Under the pieces are notes generated by a model. It had not been told where the DNA came from, did no database searches, and saw nothing but the letters and a program-made list of their open reading frames with translations. Below are positions 24,264 to 33,536 of a stretch of DNA of 64,000 bases, in pieces. Within the stretch, counting starts at the first letter, position 1. The number at the start of each line of letters is the position of its first letter. The stretch is from NCBI GenBank assembly GCA_964448675.1, contig CAYUZU010000011.1, positions 62,001 through 126,000 of the forward strand. Direction: 5' to 3'. The translations under genes and the position numbers were made by a program. Origin of the DNA: CAYUZU01 sp964448675 (GTDB taxonomy: Bacteria; Planctomycetota; Phycisphaerae; UBA1845; Fen-1342).

Positions 24264-25082
24264 TCAGGTGTGAGGGCGCGCCGCTGACGGGGTCTTGCCA
24301 TCGATCAGCCAGAGGTAGGCCACGACCGTTCGGAGCCGCGGCGGCAGCATCACGGAACAGGCCAGCCGCGCGAACGCCCGGCCGAGGTACGCCGCCAGCA
24401 GGGCCCCGCCGACGAACGAGAGGGCCAAGCCCCCGATGCGCAGCAGCGACCACGGCACCAGGCCTTCGAGCGTGTCGAACACGTACAGCAGATGCAGGCT
24501 TGCCGTGACCGCGGTTGCCAGCAGCGCGAACGCGACGTAGCCCCAACGCCGCCAGTGTGGCATCGTGACGACCGTCCACAGCAGCATGGCGAAGCCGGTC
24601 GCGAACGCCCCGGCGCACGCGAGGCTGAGCAGCCAGGCGTGCAGGGCGAAATCGTCGCGCGGCACGGCCTGAAAACGCACCACGTTCTTCAGCGTCACCG
24701 TGTCCGAGATCGTAGTGGTGGCGTAGACGCGGCGATGGGTCGTCAATTCGTCGAGTGTTTCGATGCCGATTGCGACCTGCACTGTAGCGAGTGTGACGGG
24801 CACCGCGAGCAGCACGATGATCCAACCTGCGATCAGGATCGGGGCCAGCCGCCGCCCCCAGATCGACCCCACCGATGTCTGCTCGCGGGCCGCCAGAAAG
24901 CGACCGCACTCCGGGCAACGGACCAGCAGCAGCTTCGTGTGCGGCTCGTGGCGCACCGGCTGCGTTCGCAGGTTGTAGCCGCAATCGTCGCAGAAGCGGT
25001 CAGTCTCGATCACCGCGACGGCGCGCTGCTGGTCGAAGCGTGCTCGATGCTCGTCGTTGCTGGATGTGTCCGGCTCGCGCAT
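24264..25082 (-). CDS. Zinc-ribbon membrane protein
   Basis: This 272-residue protein starts with a cytosolic zinc ribbon, CDDCGYNLRTQPVRHEPH followed by CPECGRF, a motif common in Planctomycetota membrane proteins. About five hydrophobic segments follow. No enzymatic motif is visible. The start is ATG 25082 with GAGGT upstream. It precedes the GH130 gene by 93 bp on the same strand. I do not recognise a function. Confidence 0.7.
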   Translation of the reverse strand: MREPDTSSNDEHRARFDQQRAVAVIETDRFCDDCGYNLRTQPVRHEPHTKLLLVRCPECGRFLAAREQTSVGSIWGRRLAPILIAGWIIVLLAVPVTLATVQVAIGIETLDELTTHRRVYATTTISDTVTLKNVVRFQAVPRDDFALHAWLLSLACAGAFATGFAMLLWTVVTMPHWRRWGYVAFALLATAVTASLHLLYVFDTLEGLVPWSLLRIGGLALSFVGGALLAAYLGRAFARLACSVMLPPRLRTVVAYLWLIDGKTPSAARPHT

Positions 25083-25207
25083 GGTTACCTCGGAGCAACA
25101 TGATAGGCCCGTCCGCTGGCGGGGGGAATTCGTGGCCGCCGGGGCGATATTCCTCGTTCCGTGGGAGCCGGCGGCCGGCAGCGGTATGATGCGGCCGGAG
25201 GTGCTTC

Positions 25208-25861
25208 ATGCGGAGACAGCTGATCGTGGTTGGTGCAGCGTCATTGGTCGTTGCGTTGGCGGGGTGTCGGACGGCCGGACGGGGCGGCTCCGCGCAGCAA
25301 CGCGCGAGCGACACCGCCACGTTGTTGCACTGGATGACCGGCTCGTTCAGCTCCGCGGCGCAGGCCGCCGCCGACCCGGAGCACTACTACGAGATCCATC
25401 TGCACATGGTGCCCATCTGGACGGCGCGGGACGATGGCCCATGGCTGTATGTCGAGCAGGCCGCGGCCACGAAGCCCGACCATCCCTACCGGCAGCGCGT
25501 CTACCGGCTGGTTCCCCATCAGGATGGAACCGTCGAAAGTGCAGTCTACACGCTGCCGGACGACCCGCTGCGGTTCGCGGGCGCATGGCGCGACCCGGCG
25601 CGACTGGACGAGCTCACACCCGCGGACCTGACGCCGCGCACGGGCTGTTCGATCTTCCTGCGGCGGGTGGCGGAGGATCGCTGCGCGGGCCAGACGCGCG
25701 GGCAGAGGTGTAAGAGCACGCTGCGCGGGGCGGCCTATGCGACGGCACAGGCCGAGATTACGCCCACGACGCTGCGGTCGTGGGATCGCGGGTATGCCGC
25801 CGACGGCACGCAGGTATGGGGTGCAACGGAGGGGCCGTACGTCTTCAGGAAGCAGCCCTGA
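25208..25861 (+). CDS. CpeT/CpcT-like lipoprotein
   Basis: This 217-residue protein has a lipoprotein signal (lipobox LAGC, Cys20) and then a CpeT-type domain. Matching landmarks are LLHWMTGSFSSAAQAAADP, WLYVEQAAATKPDHPYRQRVYRL, AVYTLPDDPLRFAGAW, the Gly-Cys before a ligand strand (TGCSIFLRR), LRGAAYATA and SWDRGYAADGTQVWGATEGPYVF. In cyanobacteria CpcT/CpeT attach bilins to phycobiliproteins. No phycobiliprotein is present, and this copy is exported and membrane-anchored, so it likely does something else. The start is ATG 25208 with GGAGG upstream. Confidence 0.85.
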   Translation: MRRQLIVVGAASLVVALAGCRTAGRGGSAQQRASDTATLLHWMTGSFSSAAQAAADPEHYYEIHLHMVPIWTARDDGPWLYVEQAAATKPDHPYRQRVYRLVPHQDGTVESAVYTLPDDPLRFAGAWRDPARLDELTPADLTPRTGCSIFLRRVAEDRCAGQTRGQRCKSTLRGAAYATAQAEITPTTLRSWDRGYAADGTQVWGATEGPYVFRKQP

Positions 25862-25985
25862 GCTCGCGGCGGCCCCGCGGCGCGCCGGGCCCCGGCATGT
25901 GCCGGCATTGCGCTATAATCCCGGCGGAATCGGGGACACGACGGGCCGAGCGCCACACGGCGCGCAACGCCATGGGAGGCGATGA

Positions 25986-26723
25986 ATGACGAATCTCAAG
26001 GAACTCACGGCGATCATTACCGGGGCGAGCAGCGGCATCGGTGAGGCGACGGCGCTCGAACTCGCCGGCGCGGGGGTCAGGGTCATGCTGGCCGCACGGC
26101 GTGAGGATCGCTTGCAGGCATTGCAGGGCAAGATCGAGCAGCTCGGCGGCGTGGCCCAGATCCGCGTGACGGATGTCACCTCGCGCGAAGACGTGGAAGG
26201 GCTGGTCGCCGATACCGTCCAGGCGTTCGGGCGGGTCGACGTGATGTTCAACAACGCCGGCGTCATGCTGCTGTCGCCGCTGGAGAAGCTCAAGGTTGAC
26301 GAGTGGGACCGGATGGTCGACGTGAACATCAAGGGCGTGCTCTACGGCATGGCTGCCGTCCTGCCGCAGATGAGGCAGCAGGGCAGCGGGCACATCATCA
26401 ACACCGCGTCGGTCGCGGGGTTGAAGGTCTTTCCCGCGGCGGCGGTGTATTGCGGCACGAAGCACGCCGTGCGCGCGATTTCCGAGGGGCTGCGGATGGA
26501 GTTCGGCGATCAGATCCGCTCGACCATCATCTCGCCCGGTGCGGTGGCGACCGAACTGGCCGACCATATCAGCGATCAGGAGGTCAAGGCGCAGATGGCG
26601 GGCGTGTACGAAATCGCCATCCCGTCTGAAGCGGTGGCCCGTGCCGTTCGCTACGCGATTGAGCAGCCGGCCAGCGTCGACATCAACGAGATTGTCGTGC
26701 GGCCGACCGCCCAAACACTGTAG
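25986..26723 (+). CDS. Short-chain dehydrogenase/reductase
   Basis: This 245-residue classical SDR has the NADP(H)-binding TGASSGIG (12-19), NNAGVM near residue 90, and the catalytic set Asn114, Ser142, Tyr155 and Lys159 (YCGTK). It is close to bacterial SDRs annotated as YdfG-like 3-hydroxy-acid or general carbonyl reductases. ATG 25986 is the likely start and GGGAGGCG lies upstream. It converges on the PilZ gene. The substrate is not predictable. Confidence 0.9.
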   Translation: MTNLKELTAIITGASSGIGEATALELAGAGVRVMLAARREDRLQALQGKIEQLGGVAQIRVTDVTSREDVEGLVADTVQAFGRVDVMFNNAGVMLLSPLEKLKVDEWDRMVDVNIKGVLYGMAAVLPQMRQQGSGHIINTASVAGLKVFPAAAVYCGTKHAVRAISEGLRMEFGDQIRSTIISPGAVATELADHISDQEVKAQMAGVYEIAIPSEAVARAVRYAIEQPASVDINEIVVRPTAQTL

Positions 26724-26790
26724 CACCGATTGCCGCGCCAGGCCGCGATGGCAGCGCAGCGCGGTCGGTCGCACTGCTGACCCGCTCGTT

Positions 26791-27387
26791 TCAGCTCGCA
26801 TCCAGCCGTAACATGCCGACGATCTCGGTCAGCTTCTGGATGATGGGCGGGCGCGGTGCGCCATTACTGACCAGGCGGCGCAGCTCGTCGACGCCTTGCA
26901 GGATCTGGGCGACCGGGTAAGCAGACTGTTCGTCTGCGGTGGGGGCGTCGCCCGGGTCTTTGACGCGCGCCGTCTCCAGCGACACGAAGTTCTCGATATC
27001 GATCAGGCCGCTGAACTGGACGGCGACTTCGTGCGTCCGGCCATGCACGCAGCGGCAGCGCACGATCCGCCCCGAGGCGTTGACATTCTCGCCGTCCGTG
27101 GTCTTCAGCGTCACGATGCAGGGCGTGCCGGGGTACAGGAAGCTCCCGTGCAGGAAACTGATGCCGCCGGCTGACAGATTGCGCGGCCGCACGACGTAGC
27201 GGGCGTTGGCCCCGTCGACCTGGACGACGAGCCCCTCGCGGACGACGTAGCGATAACGACGGTGACGACGGTCGGCGCGGGTCTCGGCGGCGACATCGAT
27301 GCTATGTCGCTCGAGTGCCTCGAGGATGCACTCCTGTTCGCGCTCCGATAACCGCAGCAAGTCGATACAGCCGTTGCGGGTCTGCAT
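26791..27387 (-). CDS. PilZ-domain protein (c-di-GMP binding)
   Basis: This 198-residue protein has a PilZ domain with both signature parts, R40-x3-R44 (RRHRR) and N70-x-S72-x2-G75 (NLSAGG), so it should bind cyclic di-GMP. An N-terminal helical extension of about 35 residues precedes the domain, and a 55-residue tail follows. The ATG at 27387 is favoured over upstream starts because those add low-complexity sequence. It is convergent with the SDR gene and divergent from the metzincin-like gene. Confidence 0.85.
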   Translation of the reverse strand: MQTRNGCIDLLRLSEREQECILEALERHSIDVAAETRADRRHRRYRYVVREGLVVQVDGANARYVVRPRNLSAGGISFLHGSFLYPGTPCIVTLKTTDGENVNASGRIVRCRCVHGRTHEVAVQFSGLIDIENFVSLETARVKDPGDAPTADEQSAYPVAQILQGVDELRRLVSNGAPRPPIIQKLTEIVGMLRLDAS

Positions 27388-27583
27388 TCGCGCACTCCCA
27401 CTGACCCCGGCCGACTTGTCGCTTGAGCGGCACTGGAGTATCGCAATGATACGGTCTTGGGTGCAACTGATGCCGCCGATTCTGGTCCGCGGCGGCGGGA
27501 GCGGCCCGATTCTCGGTCGACGCAGGCCGGGGCGTGTCAGATAATCCACTTGATCAAGAGACCTCTTGGCAGGAAGGAAGGCA

Positions 27584-29227
27584 ATGATGCGGTTCAACAT
27601 GCTCGCTTGCGTGGTGTTTCTCGGGCTCGGGTTGGCGGCGACTGCGCGCGCCGAGGAGGATCAGCTGATGATCGGGAAGGACCGGCTGTGGGACGCGCCG
27701 CGGCCGGACGGCCCCGATCTATCGGTGCAGTTCATCTCGCGCACGCCGCGGTTTCCGGGCCTTGCCCCGGAATACAAGGACATCGACGATCCGGTCCTGG
27801 GCAAGGGGCCGGTGGGCCCGGTGCGAATCAAGAACGAGGGCGCGCAGCGCTGGCCGCGGCCGGGGCAAGCGGTGACGTTCACGGCGGTGGTCCGCAACGT
27901 GGGGACGCAGCCGATTCGGTCGTTTCAATGGCATTGGCTGTACGATGGACGGGACGCCGAGCAGGGGTGGCATCGGGACACGCTCGGGCCGGACGAGACG
28001 GTGTCGTTCGAGCTCGCGCGACCGTGGCAGGACGGCAAGCACTTCATCGCGTTCGAGGTGGATCGGGCGCGGCTGCTCGACGAGACCTGCGAGGAGAACA
28101 ACTGGGTGATCGACCGCACCGACGCGCTGTCGTATGCATTCTTCGTGGAGGAGAGCGTCCGCGCGGCGTTCAAGTCGTATCGCAACGGGCTGGGCAGCTA
28201 CGATTGGGCGGACTGGGCGCAGTTCCAAGTGCGCCAGTCGAATAAGGAGTTTCGCGACACGATCTATCCGTCGTGTCCCGAGGGGATCATCGAGCGCGTG
28301 CGGCTTGACGCGGTGTACGTGATTCCCGACGGCTGGGGGCACAAAGGCGGTATGCACACGCCGGGGGTGCGCGTGCCGGTCGACCTCGACAACCCACAGT
28401 TCTACAACGCGAACCACCCACCGGCGGACGTGGACGCGGTGCAGGTCTTCGACAACGTAGTGGGGGGTGTCGATGGTGTGTGGGGCTTCTCGGTGGATTT
28501 GCTGAAGGAGGACGATCGGGGGTTGCACTTCTATACCAAGCAGCATCGCTGGGTGACAGGGTCGGAGTGGCCACTGCACCACGAACTGGGCCACCAGTTG
28601 GGCCGGGTCGATCACTACCTCATGTGGGCCGACAAGAACCACAACGAGGCGATCCCGGGCCTGGGCTGGGCGCCCCCGGCCGATTATCGCACGGGCATGA
28701 TGTACCACGGCAATTACTCGCACGACGACGCGATCGGCAAGAACCAGAAGAAGTGGGATTCGACCTATCGGTTCTACAGCGAGCACACGGCGCGGTCCTT
28801 CAACCGCGACAAGGGCACGCGGCGCGGGCTGTTCGGCGAATACCTGCACGAGGTGCCGGCGCGCTGCACGCTGGTGATGATCGGCCCGGACCGCCGGCCG
28901 GTGCGTGATGCCGGGGTGGAGTTGTTTGTCGGGCGCGGCCGGGGCTATACGGGCTGCGGCTTCAACGCCGAGCCGAACTTCACCGGGCGGACGGATGGGC
29001 AGGGGCGGTACGCACTGGAGCGCAGCCCGTGGGAGCACGTCTTCATCTGGGGCAACAACGCGGTGCTCATGTTCCGCGTGACGCCGGCAGACGGTGCGCC
29101 GCTGGTGGGCTTTCGCGGGCTGATGCATTTCAATCTCGCGTACTGGCGCGGGCAGACGGCGCATGCGACCATCGTCGTGCCGCTGGAGACGGTCGCAGCC
29201 GGCAAGGCGGCGGCCGCGCGGCGCTGA
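27584..29227 (+). CDS. Secreted zinc metalloprotease-like protein with CARDB-like domain
   Basis: This 547-residue exported protein has a 23-residue signal peptide (MMRFNMLACVVFLGLGLAA...). A CARDB-like adhesion domain (about 75-170, WPRPGQAVTFTAVVRNVGTQ) follows. Residues 333-344 read HELGHQLGRVDH, the HExxHxxGxxD/H zinc signature of metzincin-type proteases. C-terminal beta-rich segments contain EVPARCTLVMIGPDRRPVRD. I chose ATG 27584 with AGGAAGGAAGG upstream. It may be a protease or a pseudo-protease adhesin; no family name could be fixed. Confidence 0.7.
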   Translation: MMRFNMLACVVFLGLGLAATARAEEDQLMIGKDRLWDAPRPDGPDLSVQFISRTPRFPGLAPEYKDIDDPVLGKGPVGPVRIKNEGAQRWPRPGQAVTFTAVVRNVGTQPIRSFQWHWLYDGRDAEQGWHRDTLGPDETVSFELARPWQDGKHFIAFEVDRARLLDETCEENNWVIDRTDALSYAFFVEESVRAAFKSYRNGLGSYDWADWAQFQVRQSNKEFRDTIYPSCPEGIIERVRLDAVYVIPDGWGHKGGMHTPGVRVPVDLDNPQFYNANHPPADVDAVQVFDNVVGGVDGVWGFSVDLLKEDDRGLHFYTKQHRWVTGSEWPLHHELGHQLGRVDHYLMWADKNHNEAIPGLGWAPPADYRTGMMYHGNYSHDDAIGKNQKKWDSTYRFYSEHTARSFNRDKGTRRGLFGEYLHEVPARCTLVMIGPDRRPVRDAGVELFVGRGRGYTGCGFNAEPNFTGRTDGQGRYALERSPWEHVFIWGNNAVLMFRVTPADGAPLVGFRGLMHFNLAYWRGQTAHATIVVPLETVAAGKAAAARR

Positions 29228-29283
29228 GTGTGGTATTATGGCGCTGCATGGTGACGACTGGGGGCTGTTGACGCGAGCCTGCC

Positions 29284-30771
29284 ATGAGTGATCGCGACGA
29301 GCTCGAGAAACTCATTCGCCTCGGCCATACGTGCATCACCGTAAGCACGTACGAGGAAGAGTACGTCATGGGCTGCCTGCGCAGCGCCGCCCAGCGCGTT
29401 CGCCGGCCGTTGTGGATGTGGTCGGTCAGCGGGGGGGTGCAGGACGCGCGACAACCGCAGAATCCGGCGATTCCGTCGACGGAGAAGCCGGTGGCGGGGC
29501 TGACGCAGTTTGCCCAGATTACGGACTGGCCCGTGTGTGTGACGCTGGACCTCGCGCCGCACCTCGAAGACAAACGCACGTTGCGGGTTTTGCGTAACCT
29601 CCTGCGGCATTTTGAGCAGACCCGCAGCCAACTCGTGATGATCGATCACCAGGAGCATCTGCCGCCGGTGATCACGGATTACGCGACGCGCTTCACCGTC
29701 TCATTGCCCGACGAGGCGGAGATCGAGCAGATCCTCAAGGAGACGCTGCGCCAGGCCAATGACGAACGGCCGATCGAGATCGACATCACCCGCGGCGGCC
29801 TGCGGACGATCATCCGCAACCTGCGCGGGCTGACGCGGCGGCAGGTGCGGCGCATCATCGCCGACACGGTTGTGGAGGACCGTCGTTTCGACGAGCAGGA
29901 CATCAACACCGTGCTCGCGCAGAAGCGCAAGGCGCTGCATCGCGGCGGCTTGCTCGAGTTCGTCGAGGCGCCGGTGGACCTGCGCGAAATCGGCGGGTTG
30001 CGCACCCTCAAACGCTGGCTTGATCATCGACAGCACGCGATGTCCGACCAGGCCGCGACGTATGGCCTGGCCCAGCCGCGCGGCGTGCTCATGCTCGGCG
30101 TGCAGGGTGCGGGCAAGAGCCTGTGTGCCAAGGCGATCGCGACCGCGTGGCAGCGGCCGCTGCTGCGGATGGACGTGGGGGCGCTGTACGACCGCTACGT
30201 GGGCGAGTCGGAAAAGCGGCTCCGCGATGCGTTGCAGCAGGCCGAGCACATGGCGCCGATCATCCTGTGGATCGACGAGATCGAGAAGGCGTTCGCCTCC
30301 GCCGCCAGCCGCAGCACCGATGGCGGCCTGTCGCAGCGGATGTTCGGCACGCTACTCACCTGGATGCAGGAGCGGACGGCACCGGTGTTTCTGGTCGCGA
30401 CGGCGAACGATATCGAAGCGCTGCCGCCCGAGTTGCTGCGGAAGGGCCGCTTCGACGAAATCTTCTTCGTCGACCTGCCGCAGCGCGACACGCGGCGGCA
30501 GATCTTCGCGATTCACCTGCGCAAGCGCGAGCGTGACCCGGTGAACTTCGATCTCGATGCACTGGCGGATGCCGCGGACGGTTTCAGCGGGGCCGAGATC
30601 GAGCAGGCGGTCATCGGTGCATTGCACGAGGCCTTCGCGCAACAAGTGGACCTGAACACCGAGCATATCCTGCGGGTCGTGGCAAACTCGCCGCCGTTGT
30701 CGGTCACGATGCGCGAGCGCATTGCGAACCTGCGACAATGGGCGGATGGGCGCTGCGTGCCGGCGGATTGA
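29284..30771 (+). CDS. Ycf46-like AAA+ ATPase
   Basis: This 495-residue protein matches the Ycf46 group of AAA+ ATPases. It has a divergent N-terminal domain (about 1-220) and a C-terminal AAA+ module with Walker A GVQGAGKSL, Walker B ILWIDEIEKAF, sensor 1 VATANDIEALPPELLRKGRFDEIF and a typical C-terminal helical lid. The N-terminal half includes LRNLRGLTRRQVRRIIADTV. Ycf46-type proteins are poorly understood; some are linked to organelle or CO2-concentrating functions. The next gene is an unknown protein 115 bp downstream, which may be its substrate or partner. Confidence 0.85.
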   Translation: MSDRDELEKLIRLGHTCITVSTYEEEYVMGCLRSAAQRVRRPLWMWSVSGGVQDARQPQNPAIPSTEKPVAGLTQFAQITDWPVCVTLDLAPHLEDKRTLRVLRNLLRHFEQTRSQLVMIDHQEHLPPVITDYATRFTVSLPDEAEIEQILKETLRQANDERPIEIDITRGGLRTIIRNLRGLTRRQVRRIIADTVVEDRRFDEQDINTVLAQKRKALHRGGLLEFVEAPVDLREIGGLRTLKRWLDHRQHAMSDQAATYGLAQPRGVLMLGVQGAGKSLCAKAIATAWQRPLLRMDVGALYDRYVGESEKRLRDALQQAEHMAPIILWIDEIEKAFASAASRSTDGGLSQRMFGTLLTWMQERTAPVFLVATANDIEALPPELLRKGRFDEIFFVDLPQRDTRRQIFAIHLRKRERDPVNFDLDALADAADGFSGAEIEQAVIGALHEAFAQQVDLNTEHILRVVANSPPLSVTMRERIANLRQWADGRCVPAD

Positions 30772-30886
30772 GAAGGATGCGACGGAGAAACCCACTTACC
30801 AATCAGCGCTGATCGACGGGCAATTGGGGGAGGGACTCGGCGCAGAGAGACGTGGCGGTGCCCGCTTGGGCTCAGGAGAAGGTGGC

Positions 30887-31717
30887 ATGTTGGATGAACT
30901 CCGCAAGCTGATCGGGATCGAGACAAGCCTCGAGCGCGTGGCCCGCGGGCTGCGGCACATGGTGCGGCTGCTCAAGCCACCGTTGGTGGGGGCCATGCAC
31001 ATCACCTGCGCCGACGAGTCGGAGTGGGAGTGTATTGACGTGTTTCAACGGCAGTTTGTCGAAGAGCTGTTGCCGCCGCTGAAGCATGCCCAACGCGCGC
31101 CGTTTCGATTGTGCAATCTGGGGGCACGGTATGAGGAGGGGGCGCTGCCGGTCGCAGAGCATCATTATGCCACGCCCGAGACGCGCGAGGCGTTCAAGGT
31201 GATGGTGATCAAGGTGAACGGGCACGTTGCGGTCACCGGCGTGGGCGAGGCGGCGCAATTCGGCACCATGCAGCGATACGATGCCGAATCCAAGGCGTGT
31301 GGGGCGTTGCACGCGTTGATGGACGGCAAAGAGCTGCCAGCGCTGGCAGAGCTGCGTGCGATGTTCGCCGAGGGCGGCATGGATCGGCTGGGGGCCCTGC
31401 TGGATGGCCAGCGCGTGGATCCCGCGCGGCGAAGCTTGTACGTGGCCCTGGTCAGTGCCCAGTTGCAGGCGCGGCGCGTGGCGGATGCGGTCGCCGACCA
31501 TCCGGCCCACTCGCCGACGGTGTACCTGATCGCCTCGTGCATGACGTTCAACCGGCCGGGGGAGGACACGGAGTTGTTGTGCGGCGTGCAGGTGATCGAT
31601 CAGCGGCCGAGCGGTGACGCCGACGTCCGCATTGGGCTGGGGGACGATCCGATGAAGTATCGCTTCGCGGGCGCAGGCCGCCAAGTGCGCGTGACGGATG
31701 AGCAATGGGCGGGGTGA
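30887..31717 (+). CDS. Conserved-looking protein of unknown function
   Basis: This 276-residue soluble protein has no motif I recognise. It contains MLDELRKLIGIETSLERVARGLRHM at the N-terminus, a Cys-rich patch (HITCADESEWECIDVF), and a later YLIASCMTFNRPGEDTELLCG segment, four or five cysteines in all. It starts with ATG 30887 after CAGGAGAAGG and follows the Ycf46-like gene, so the two may be functionally paired. There is no signal peptide or membrane segment. Confidence 0.6.
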   Translation: MLDELRKLIGIETSLERVARGLRHMVRLLKPPLVGAMHITCADESEWECIDVFQRQFVEELLPPLKHAQRAPFRLCNLGARYEEGALPVAEHHYATPETREAFKVMVIKVNGHVAVTGVGEAAQFGTMQRYDAESKACGALHALMDGKELPALAELRAMFAEGGMDRLGALLDGQRVDPARRSLYVALVSAQLQARRVADAVADHPAHSPTVYLIASCMTFNRPGEDTELLCGVQVIDQRPSGDADVRIGLGDDPMKYRFAGAGRQVRVTDEQWAG

Positions 31718-31728
31718 GGTGGTGCCGC

Positions 31729-31759
31729 CAACAGATCGGCCGGCGCAAGCCGGCGGTTG
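31729..31759. terminator. Hairpin between convergent genes, possible bidirectional terminator
   Basis: A stem of two identical GCCGGC arms (31739-31744 and 31749-31754) closes on a GCAA loop, with an outer CAAC/GTTG pair. It sits in the 166-bp gap between convergent genes. There is no strong T-run on either strand, so terminator function is uncertain. Confidence 0.35.
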
Positions 31760-31883
31760 TCGGAGGACTCGGGCCCCGGCTCTGAAAGCTGCGGCGCCAA
31801 GCGCGGACGGGCCTCGGGCAAAGCAGCGCCATGCCCCACCGGGATCGCCGCTCAACCCAAGTCTTGCCCCGTTGTGCTGAGCG

Positions 31884-33536
31884 CTACGCGCTGCGGTCGT
31901 CGTCCTGTGGGGGCAGCGGCTGGTATTGCCGTACCACGACCGTCTTCGCGAAGATATCCCCCAGCCGCTGCCGGTTCCGCGACAGCACGACCAGGAAACC
32001 CAGGATCCACAACGGCGGCTGCAATTCGATCAGCCGAAAGAGGTTGCGCACCAGCAGCTGCCAGAAACGCGGCGGTTGCCCGTCGTCCGCGAGTACCCGC
32101 GTCCCGCTGACCACCTTGCCGGCGGTGCGGTGCGTCAGCAGTTCCATGACCAGGCCATAAACCGTATACGCCACCGTGCTGTATCCCCACCACAGCAGCA
32201 ATTCGGCTGGCGGGATGTTGCCCGTGACCGCGTCGCTGCCGAGCGCCCACAGCCCCATCTGTTGCAGCCCCGCGCCCCACTCGATCGGGGTGAACAGCGA
32301 CGCCACCAGCGTGAACGGCAGCAGATCCACCAGCAGCCCCAGGATCCGCTGGAAGCTGAATGCCGCCGCCGTCCCCGCCGGCCACTCGATCTCCTGCACC
32401 ATCGCCCCGCGGCGAAAGATGAAGAGCGACGCCATCACCACCAGGAGCACCAACAGCGTCAGCATCTGCAGCCAGCCGGGCTGCGCCTCCGCCGCCGCCT
32501 GCTCCTCAAACAGCGTCTTGACGGCGATCGTCGTCTCGGCGGGCGGCGTGTCGAACTGGGCGAACTGCACGTAGTGCCGGTCGGACTGGTCGCGGAACAG
32601 CAGGGCGGCATGCTGGTTGAAGCCGGCGGCCGCCAGGTATTCGACCGTACGCACGCCCTCGGGCAGGTCGGAGAACGCCAGCGACGCCGAACGCCACTCG
32701 GTCAGCGTACCCTCGGCGGCGTTGAACAGCCGAAACGCGCGGACGTACTCGCTGCCGTCGTCCCGGCCCGCCGCGATGAGCAGCGTCGGCACGCGGTTGA
32801 CCGTGGCGAACCAGAAGCCCTGGACGTTTTCCACGGTCGGCGCGGCGGGAGCGTCCGACCACTGCCCGGATTCGGGAACGAAGCGATTGGCGTGAATCCG
32901 GGCCCGGTCGGTGCCCAGCCAGAAGATCTGCAATGCACCGTGGACCAGCCCCAGCCGCGGCTGCATGCGACCGGCCGCGTCCGCCAGCCGCGGCACCGGC
33001 GACGGGGCGACGGCCCCCCAACCCTGGTTGTCATAGCGGGCGACCGTCAGCGAATGGCCCCCGGGATCGTACGGCTGCGTCTCCGCGGCCGGCGTGGCCG
33101 GCGCGAGCAACGCGAGCTCGCCCGGCGCCGGTGACGCCACCAGGGCGTACAGATACGTCGGCGTGCCGAGCAGGTGCAGCGGCTGGCTGCGACCGGGCAG
33201 GTTCAACTCCGGCGTCCACTCGCGTCCGGCCAGCGAATACGCCGTCCCCTCCGCGACGAAGGCGTAGAGCAGCCCGCGGCCGGCGGCGGCACGAATCACG
33301 GGTGCGTTGAGCGGATCGGACGCCTCGAAAGTGCCCGTGGCCTCGCGATGCATGGCGAGGGACACCCCTTCGGTGACCCGCACCAGCCACAGGTGCTCTT
33401 CGCTGGCGGTCAGCAGCGGCCGACCTTGCAGCACCTGGCCGGTCTCGCCGGCGGGACGCGGCTGGGCGGCGGCGGTGGCGGCCAGCAGCAGGACGGCCAG
33501 CACCGGGATTGGGCGCGCAATGCGGATCGGGATCAC
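31884..33536 (-). CDS. RDD-family membrane protein with beta-rich N-terminal domain
   Basis: This 550-residue protein has a signal peptide and a beta-rich extracytoplasmic region (about 40-380) with repeated propeller-like units. A C-terminal RDD domain follows with membrane segments (AFSFQRILGLLVDLLPFTLV ... GLVMELLTHRTAGKVVSGTRVL). It starts with GTG 33536, overlapping the upstream stop by 4 bp (GTGA); GTG 33572 is an alternative. It is the last gene of a coupled three-gene operon with a lipoprotein and a zinc-ribbon protein. RDD domains are found in transport-related membrane proteins, but the job here is unknown. Confidence 0.75.
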   Translation of the reverse strand: MIPIRIARPIPVLAVLLLAATAAAQPRPAGETGQVLQGRPLLTASEEHLWLVRVTEGVSLAMHREATGTFEASDPLNAPVIRAAAGRGLLYAFVAEGTAYSLAGREWTPELNLPGRSQPLHLLGTPTYLYALVASPAPGELALLAPATPAAETQPYDPGGHSLTVARYDNQGWGAVAPSPVPRLADAAGRMQPRLGLVHGALQIFWLGTDRARIHANRFVPESGQWSDAPAAPTVENVQGFWFATVNRVPTLLIAAGRDDGSEYVRAFRLFNAAEGTLTEWRSASLAFSDLPEGVRTVEYLAAAGFNQHAALLFRDQSDRHYVQFAQFDTPPAETTIAVKTLFEEQAAAEAQPGWLQMLTLLVLLVVMASLFIFRRGAMVQEIEWPAGTAAAFSFQRILGLLVDLLPFTLVASLFTPIEWGAGLQQMGLWALGSDAVTGNIPPAELLLWWGYSTVAYTVYGLVMELLTHRTAGKVVSGTRVLADDGQPPRFWQLLVRNLFRLIELQPPLWILGFLVVLSRNRQRLGDIFAKTVVVRQYQPLPPQDDDRSA

